Shown: positions 59,085 through 64,000 of the stretch, piece by piece | How the letters are laid out: the number at the start of each line of letters is the position of its first letter | How positions within the stretch are numbered: position 1 is the first letter of the stretch | Origin: a virus | DNA length: 64,000 bases | Direction: 5' to 3' (one strand) | Virus record (IMG/VR): IMGVR_UViG_3300017963_000209 | Span: 1 to 64,000 of that record | Program-made: the position numbers and the translations under genes | The notes under the pieces: model-generated | Told to the model about the DNA's origin: nothing | The model's database searches: none | Seen by the model: the letters and a program-made list of their open reading frames with translations, nothing else

Positions 59085-60011
59085 ATGGCGAATGAACCCG
59101 TTCCTCAAGTAGCAAAGCGCGAGGGACTGCTCAAGGCGATGACCCCCGAGCTTCAGAAGGTCGCCAAGAGTGTTGAGAAGAAGCTGGCCACGGGCCGGCA
59201 GGGTTTGGTGCTGATTGCTTACGACATCGGTGCCATGGTCAAACGAGTGATCGACGACGAGCCCACCTACGGGGCCAAGGCCGTCGAGCAGTTGGCCGAC
59301 TACCTCCAGAACAACGGCGGCACGACGGCACTGTACGCCCTCCGCGGTTTTGCCACCGAGTTCACCCGGGAATCGGTCAAGGCCGAGGTCGTCAAGCTGC
59401 GGGAAGACGGCCAGGCCCTGGAGACCGGCCACTTCCTGGCGATCTGCAAGGTGAAGTCGAAGAAAGAGCAGCGGAAGCTCTTCAACCGTGTCCGCAACGA
59501 GTGCCTCTCGTCCAAGCAGTTGGAAGCCGAGATCAAGGCGTGTGTCGAGACCCGCAACACCCGCAGCAGCGGGCGCAAGCCGCAGCAGCCGAAGACCCCG
59601 GCTGCCGGTCTCCAGAAGCTCTACGGACAGGCCCAGCAGTTGGGCAACTACTTGTCGATCGTCAACGACAGCGTCTTCGAGCCGTTGCTGGAGGTCGCTC
59701 CCGACCAGGTCAACGTCAAGCTGGTCGGCAAGTTCCAGGAGGCTCGTGAACAGCTCACCCGGGTAGTCAAAGACGGCCAGGGTACGTTGCTGCTGATGGG
59801 GCCGGTGGCCGAGCGTCTCAACAAGATCCTCGGGGGCGGCGACGGCGAGGCCGAAGCTGAGCCGGCAGGGCAGACTCCGCCCCGTAAGACGGCCAAGAAG
59901 AAGACCACGGCCAAAAAGGGTACCGGTCGTAAAACGGCCGCGACCAAAAAAGGCACCAAGAAGGTTGCGAGTAAGCCGGCCAAGAAGAAGAAGCGGCCGT
60001 CCCGGGTCTAA
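59085..60011 (+). CDS. hypothetical protein with histone-H1-like tail
   Basis: A 308-aa protein. Residues 30-90 (LIAYDIGAMVKRVIDDE, YGAKAVEQLADYL) resemble the N-terminal helix region of DUF1016/YhcG-type nucleases, but no nuclease motif follows. The middle is helical. Residues 265-308 are Lys/Ala/Thr/Gly repeats (KTAKKKTTAKKG, KKGTKKVASKPAKKKKR), close in style to the tail of the 54905 product. DNA binding is likely. AAGGAG precedes the ATG. Confidence 0.55.
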   Translation: MANEPVPQVAKREGLLKAMTPELQKVAKSVEKKLATGRQGLVLIAYDIGAMVKRVIDDEPTYGAKAVEQLADYLQNNGGTTALYALRGFATEFTRESVKAEVVKLREDGQALETGHFLAICKVKSKKEQRKLFNRVRNECLSSKQLEAEIKACVETRNTRSSGRKPQQPKTPAAGLQKLYGQAQQLGNYLSIVNDSVFEPLLEVAPDQVNVKLVGKFQEAREQLTRVVKDGQGTLLLMGPVAERLNKILGGGDGEAEAEPAGQTPPRKTAKKKTTAKKGTGRKTAATKKGTKKVASKPAKKKKRPSRV

Positions 60012-60040
60012 GCTAGGTCCCCGTGTCATGGAGGATGGCC

Positions 60041-60850
60041 GTGATCTCGGTCAACGTGCTTCTCTATGGCGACTTCCCGAAGTTCGCCAAGCGGGTGCTC
60101 AGCTCCATCCGGGGCTACAAGCCCGGCGTGGTGCAGGACATCCGAGTAGGGATCAACAAGGTGTGCTCGGAGACGCGCGACTGGCTCTTTGAGTCCTTCG
60201 CGCCCGGGCAGCCTGTGCCCTGCTATGTCTATGAGCCGTCGCACAACGTGGGGAAGTATCCTCTCATGCGGCGGATGTTCTACGAGGAGCGCACTCTGGC
60301 TCCGCTGACGATGTGGCTGGATGACGACTCCTGGCTGGACAAGTTCATCGCCCAGGACTGGTGGGAGGAAGTGCAGCGGTCCATGGTCACGGCGACGATG
60401 ACCGGTGCGATCCACATCATCCGTCAACGAGGACGGCAGTTCGAGGGCGTCATGGCCCAGCCCTGGTACAACCAGGAGCCTGTCGGGCCGAAGCATACCT
60501 TCCGTTTCGCCACTGGAGCCTGGTGGGTGGCCAAGTCGGACTTCCTCACCGAGCACGACTATCCTTTCCCGGACATCTACCACAACGGGGGAGACTCCAT
60601 GCTGGGAGAGCTGCTCCGCCAGCAGCATGGCATCCTCAAGCCGTTCAGCCGCTGCTTCTGCCACTGCGAGTCTTGCAGTCGGAAGAAGCGGCCGGACCCG
60701 GCGGGCGTCGTCCACATCAACGAGGGTGGCCGGAAAGGAAGACGAGGGATAGGGGTAGTCGGCGAGCACTACGTGTGGCAGAATGGCCCACCAGAGCATC
60801 CCGATCTGTCCAGGCACAACTTTTCGTGCCAGATTCACAGGTTCGAGTGA
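60041..60850 (+). CDS. GT-A-type glycosyltransferase-like protein
   Basis: A 269-aa protein from GTG 60041 (GAGG 6 bases upstream); GTG 60023 and ATG 60035 are alternatives. N-terminal strand VISVNVLLYGDFPKF, a later MWLDDDSW (about residue 87, DxD-like metal site) and YHNGGDSMLGE (about 185) match the usual order of family 2-type glycosyltransferases. A Cys cluster near residue 210 (CFCHCESC) is unusual. The acceptor could be modified phage DNA, a virion protein or host surface. No sugar-nucleotide gene is seen nearby. Confidence 0.55.
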   Translation: MISVNVLLYGDFPKFAKRVLSSIRGYKPGVVQDIRVGINKVCSETRDWLFESFAPGQPVPCYVYEPSHNVGKYPLMRRMFYEERTLAPLTMWLDDDSWLDKFIAQDWWEEVQRSMVTATMTGAIHIIRQRGRQFEGVMAQPWYNQEPVGPKHTFRFATGAWWVAKSDFLTEHDYPFPDIYHNGGDSMLGELLRQQHGILKPFSRCFCHCESCSRKKRPDPAGVVHINEGGRKGRRGIGVVGEHYVWQNGPPEHPDLSRHNFSCQIHRFE

Positions 60851-60859
60851 GGACCAGCC

Positions 60860-61297
60860 GTGCAGTACCGACCCCAGTTCATCGACGTCAACGACCACCT
60901 GGAACGGCAAGAGCAGCCCGTGTTCCTTCTGGAACGGCCGCTGCTGCATGGCGACAAGCCCAAGGGAGGCTTGTTCAATGCTTCGGAGGTCGCCCGCAAG
61001 GGTACCTTTTGGACGCCCACCACGTCCCTGCTTGAGGGCAACATCGAGTGGTCCCTGGTTGACAAGGATCAGTACGTGCGGGTTCCGATCTTCGCGTACC
61101 GGACCGCCAGCAAGGCGGCTTCTCATATTGTCGGCCTGGCGTTCCAGTGCGGGATGCTAGTCCAGCAGGCGTTTAAGCTACATCGGCAACTGGACAAGAT
61201 CCTGATTTGCCATCTCATCATCGGCCATGAGATCCACGAGCTGGAGGACGACGCCTTCCGGTTCTATCTCGGCCTGACCCTCCAGACGAAGGAGTAA
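60860..61297 (+). CDS. hypothetical protein
   Basis: A 145-aa protein with GTG start (TGAGGACC upstream). Mixed alpha/beta composition, no recognised family. Confidence 0.5.
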   Translation: MQYRPQFIDVNDHLERQEQPVFLLERPLLHGDKPKGGLFNASEVARKGTFWTPTTSLLEGNIEWSLVDKDQYVRVPIFAYRTASKAASHIVGLAFQCGMLVQQAFKLHRQLDKILICHLIIGHEIHELEDDAFRFYLGLTLQTKE

Positions 61298-61299
61298 CC

Positions 61300-61785
61300 A
61301 TGAGCACCGGAACACCGCCCACGCCCCCGAAGAAGAAGCCTCGCGACGTCATCGACTTCTTCGACGTCATCGAGGACGAGCATCATATCGGCAAGCGAGC
61401 AGCAGCCGGTTACCACCATTTGACCACAGCCCTCGGGCAATCGCAGGGCACAATGAAGAAGGTCCGGCGGAAGATTGGCATGCCGATCCTTCGCTACAGC
61501 GCCTCTGGCGGCAGCAAGGCCGTCGAGGTCGAGGCGGATCTGCGCAAGGTCCCGCCCGAGTACCTGTCGTATATTGTCTCTCCCCTGTGCAACCTCCACG
61601 CCGGGGAGATGCGAGAAGCTCTCGTTCGTATCCAGACTGCCGCTGCCACGGCCATCCAGCTCGTCGATCAGGCGATGCAGGCCCAGGCCGACGCCCAGCA
61701 GGGCCAGGAAGACTACGAGGAAGAGCAGGATTTCGAGGAAGACGACGAGGACGAGCTGGAGGAGGAAGAAGACGACGAGGAATAG
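61300..61785 (+). CDS. hypothetical protein with acidic tail
   Basis: A 161-aa protein. Pro/Lys-rich start, compact helical middle with AAATAIQLVDQAMQAQADAQ, then a 30-residue Glu/Asp tail. Starts 2 bases after the previous stop with AAGGAG upstream. Function unknown. Confidence 0.5.
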   Translation: MSTGTPPTPPKKKPRDVIDFFDVIEDEHHIGKRAAAGYHHLTTALGQSQGTMKKVRRKIGMPILRYSASGGSKAVEVEADLRKVPPEYLSYIVSPLCNLHAGEMREALVRIQTAAATAIQLVDQAMQAQADAQQGQEDYEEEQDFEEDDEDELEEEEDDEE

Positions 61786-61787
61786 CC

Positions 61788-62417
61788 ATGTGCTCGAAGT
61801 CTGAAGTATTTGACTTCGATCAGTTAGACCCGGACGACGGGTTCACCGTGTTCCTCCACGAGCTGGGCCAGATCGAGGCAAGCATTTGGCTTGGCTGGCG
61901 GGAACGGGGCCATCTCAAATATGGCGGCCCCGAGGAAAGTAAAGCCGTCGAGATCTGGCGGGCGGACCACCCGACCGCCGCGGATCTCGGACGCCGAAGC
62001 CGGGCCCGCGTGCTTGCCGAGGCTGTCTGCCGCTACTTCACGGCCGGCGGAAACTGGGACGAGCTGCGGGCTCTTATCGACGAGATGGCACGCCTCATCC
62101 CCGGGGGACTTGTCTTCCCCGGCTATCATCTCTTCGACACCTACACGGACGCAAAGGGACATGTCGTCTACGTCTACGTCCGGACGGGCACGAACGAGGT
62201 GGTGCGGTGGGTTGCGCCGACAGGTGACGAGGCCGGTTTCATCGACCATATCACCCTGGAAGACTTGCAAAGAGAGGCGGAGGAAGGCGATGCCGCCGGA
62301 TGCGAAGGCGACTTATCGTGTAGCCCTGCGCTACTCGGTTCCGACGATCTACAAGCTGCGGAGCCGCCTGATGACGACCCTCCGAGGTTTCCGGGGCCAG
62401 AGGGTCAAAGGGAATGA
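61788..62417 (+). CDS. hypothetical protein
   Basis: A 209-aa protein, ATG 61788 2 bases after the preceding stop (GGAGGAAGA upstream). Residues 1-165 look folded; the last 40 overlap the next gene and appear shadow-like. No family recognised. Confidence 0.5.
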   Translation: MCSKSEVFDFDQLDPDDGFTVFLHELGQIEASIWLGWRERGHLKYGGPEESKAVEIWRADHPTAADLGRRSRARVLAEAVCRYFTAGGNWDELRALIDEMARLIPGGLVFPGYHLFDTYTDAKGHVVYVYVRTGTNEVVRWVAPTGDEAGFIDHITLEDLQREAEEGDAAGCEGDLSCSPALLGSDDLQAAEPPDDDPPRFPGPEGQRE

Positions 62418-63225
62418 GTTCGAGCGACTGGTCGACCTCGTCCACCACGACTTGCCTGGCAAGATGGACCGGGAGCCTGTCTACGAGAGCCTGACTTCCC
62501 TGGCGGGGAATCTGCTCACCGTGGGCGTGCTCTGGGAAGTGGCTTGTCGTCTGGCCGGCAACGTGGAGCGGCTTCGCAGCCATGTCGTGCCGGTCTGGCG
62601 GAAACAGCATTTCGACGAGTGGGTTCCAGCTCAGGTCTCCTGGGTGCGGCTCAAGAAGGGCGGCAAGAAGGGCCGCGAGGTGGGTCACGATTTGGCCTTC
62701 GAGATCCTCGCAGGCACGCCAGCCGGCCACACCGCCAGGCAGTGGTGGTCCAAGCGGAAAAGCTACTACCTGGCCTACCATCGGGACAAGCAGGGCAACG
62801 GCTTCGCTTTCACCAGGCCCACACGGGCCGTGATTGGCGCTACTCCGTCCGCCTCGCCGTTCGAGGACCCCAAGCTCTTCACGACGCTCCGCTGCCTGGT
62901 TCTCGTGGAGAAGGAGCGGAGCATCGAGGAGCCCGACTTTCGTGAGGTGGCCTTCTCGTCGGCGATGACCACCCACAATCGTCTCCAGCACAAGCGACGT
63001 GCGAGGCAGAAGAACATCTTCGAGTGCCCTGAAGGGTACGACGAGGACTATCCCTGCTTGGACTGTTGGGTGGGCTACGAGAACTGCCCGGCAGCCGTCC
63101 ACCCTTACGACTACCAGCGGCGGGAATGTCCCGGCTGCAAGAAAGAAACCTGGCACAATCCGGCGGCCCCGGGAAAGCTCTGCGTGGCCTGCACGGACGC
63201 CCTAGCTTTGAAGGATGACACATGA
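62290..63225 (+). CDS. zinc-finger hypothetical protein
   Basis: A 311-aa basic protein, ATG 62290 preceded by CGGAGGAAG. The C-terminal 80 residues hold several Cys pairs (CPEG, CLDCW, CPGCKKE, CVACTD), making one or two zinc ribbons. The N-terminal helical region is unassigned. Overlaps ThyX start by 4 bases. Confidence 0.55.
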   Translation: MPPDAKATYRVALRYSVPTIYKLRSRLMTTLRGFRGQRVKGNEFERLVDLVHHDLPGKMDREPVYESLTSLAGNLLTVGVLWEVACRLAGNVERLRSHVVPVWRKQHFDEWVPAQVSWVRLKKGGKKGREVGHDLAFEILAGTPAGHTARQWWSKRKSYYLAYHRDKQGNGFAFTRPTRAVIGATPSASPFEDPKLFTTLRCLVLVEKERSIEEPDFREVAFSSAMTTHNRLQHKRRARQKNIFECPEGYDEDYPCLDCWVGYENCPAAVHPYDYQRRECPGCKKETWHNPAAPGKLCVACTDALALKDDT

Positions 63226-64000
63226 AAAGAGAACGCTTCGTCACACCCAAGACCTACTTCTTCGGGTATCCTGAGCTGAACGAGTCCGAGGTGCGGCGCT
63301 ACCTGGCTGACACCCAGAACGAGGATTTCCTCAAGAGTATGACGGCGGCCCGCGAAGCCGGCTTGTCGTCGGCGGAGATCCTCTGCTCGATCTTCGCCAA
63401 GCTCTGCTACAAGGCCCTTACGTTGGGTCAGAACGCCAACGTCACCCGAACCAGGGACATCGCCGACAACCTGGCCAACTGCTTCGACACCGGCCACGGC
63501 TCGATCTTCGAGCATGTGATGTTCAACTTCGTGGTCTCCGACTGCTCGCGGGTCTTCACCCACGAGCTGGTGAGGCACAGGGTGGGTGTGGCCTTCTCGC
63601 AGACCTCCGGCCGCTACTGCCGTCTGGATCACATCCCCATCATCTGGGACCCGATCCTCGATCCCGTCAAGGATATGTGGGACCACCACTTGCAGAAGAC
63701 CGAGGACCTGGTGTACCTCACCGAGTGCGCCCTCGGTCTCCGCGTGCCTACGCAGGAGCAGGAGGAGCGGGCCTACGCCCCCGACTACTGGGTCAACTGT
63801 CGAGCGCATGCGGCTCCCGGCTGCGAGGACGACTCCAAGTGGGTCCCCAACGACAAGATGCCCTTTGCCCAGAAGAAGAAGCTCACGTCGGCGATTAGAC
63901 GGATTGCTCCCAACGGGCAGGCCAACGAGATCGCCGTGTCGCTGAACCTGAGGGCGCTGCGGCATACGATCCTCATGCGGACCAACCGCGTGGCGGAGTG
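63222..64000 (+). CDS. thyX: flavin-dependent thymidylate synthase ThyX, 3' truncated by window
   Basis: At least 259 codons, running off the window. The ThyX signature RHR-x5-SQTSGRY is present (RHRVGVAFSQTSGRY, about residues 120-134), preceded by HGSIFEH (about 94-100), which binds FAD, and followed by LNLRALRH in the C-terminal part. It converts dUMP to dTMP with methylene-tetrahydrofolate. With the dCTP deaminase and Tmk, it completes a dTTP route. Starts by ATGA overlap. Confidence 0.92.
   Translation, partial: MKRERFVTPKTYFFGYPELNESEVRRYLADTQNEDFLKSMTAAREAGLSSAEILCSIFAKLCYKALTLGQNANVTRTRDIADNLANCFDTGHGSIFEHVMFNFVVSDCSRVFTHELVRHRVGVAFSQTSGRYCRLDHIPIIWDPILDPVKDMWDHHLQKTEDLVYLTECALGLRVPTQEQEERAYAPDYWVNCRAHAAPGCEDDSKWVPNDKMPFAQKKKLTSAIRRIAPNGQANEIAVSLNLRALRHTILMRTNRVAE

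Noticed and set aside
1-64000. Possible alternative genetic code because of the many long overlapping open frames.
   Set aside because: TAA, TAG and TGA all end convincing genes here; high GC alone explains long out-of-frame openness.
1-64000. Integrated prophage.
   Set aside because: No integrase, att-like flanking repeats, tRNA or host genes were seen. The window looks like internal phage genome only.

Overview
The window is almost certainly part of a large, high-GC, tailed double-stranded DNA phage genome, or a near relative recovered from a metagenome. About 90 closely packed genes, mostly on the + strand, are joined by ATGA, GTGA or TAATG overlaps. They include a terminase large subunit and a complete phage-type replication and recombination set. 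I see no integrase, host housekeeping gene, rRNA or tRNA, so nothing marks it as an integrated prophage. The host cannot be read directly. A secreted PKD-like protein with a Gly-Pro linker, next to a papain-like peptidase, reminded me of planctomycete-associated sequences, but that is only a weak hint.

Layout. (1) 1-12.5 kb: accessory genes, many small and Cys-rich, with a ParB-like protein, a GHKL ATPase joined to an HExxH metalloprotease-like region, a gp88-like protein and a possible UDG-fold protein. (2) 12.4-20 kb: a block of mixed strand. Two minus-strand genes are fitted between + genes with shared stop (CTAG) and shared start (CATG) tetranucleotides; a CHC2 zinc-finger primase-like gene follows, then the minus-strand terminase beyond an intergenic patch of hairpins and 11-bp tandem repeats. 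(3) 20-33.7 kb: a long + run of small genes with recognisable RNase H, GNAT acetyltransferase, a degenerate 2OG-oxygenase-like protein, dCTP deaminase with an unusual insert, and a small protein resembling the RNA polymerase alpha C-terminal domain. (4) 33.7-38.7 kb: the secreted protein, the papain-like peptidase and a series of overlapping unknown genes, closed by one minus-strand gene. (5) 39.2-58.5 kb: Mre11/SbcD, a methyltransferase-like protein, Rad50/SbcC, an SF2 helicase, a DnaB-like helicase, a DnaG-like primase, a UDG-exonuclease-PolA fusion, thymidylate kinase, a probable single-stranded DNA-binding protein and a RecA-like recombinase. (6) 58.5-64 kb: a basic-tailed protein, a GT-A glycosyltransferase-like protein, unknown genes and a ThyX thymidylate synthase cut by the window edge.

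How the genes fit together. dCTP deaminase, ThyX and thymidylate kinase form a route from dCTP to dTTP precursors. The polymerase carries its own uracil-glycosylase-like domain. Primase, helicase, polymerase, SSB-like, RecA-like and Mre11/Rad50-like proteins form a replication-recombination machine whose genes are contiguous. Five copies of an 18-bp dyad, CTCAAAAGCGGTTTTGAG or its reverse complement, lie exactly in gene junctions from 12 to 59 kb and are the best candidate for a phage-wide regulatory or RNA-processing signal.
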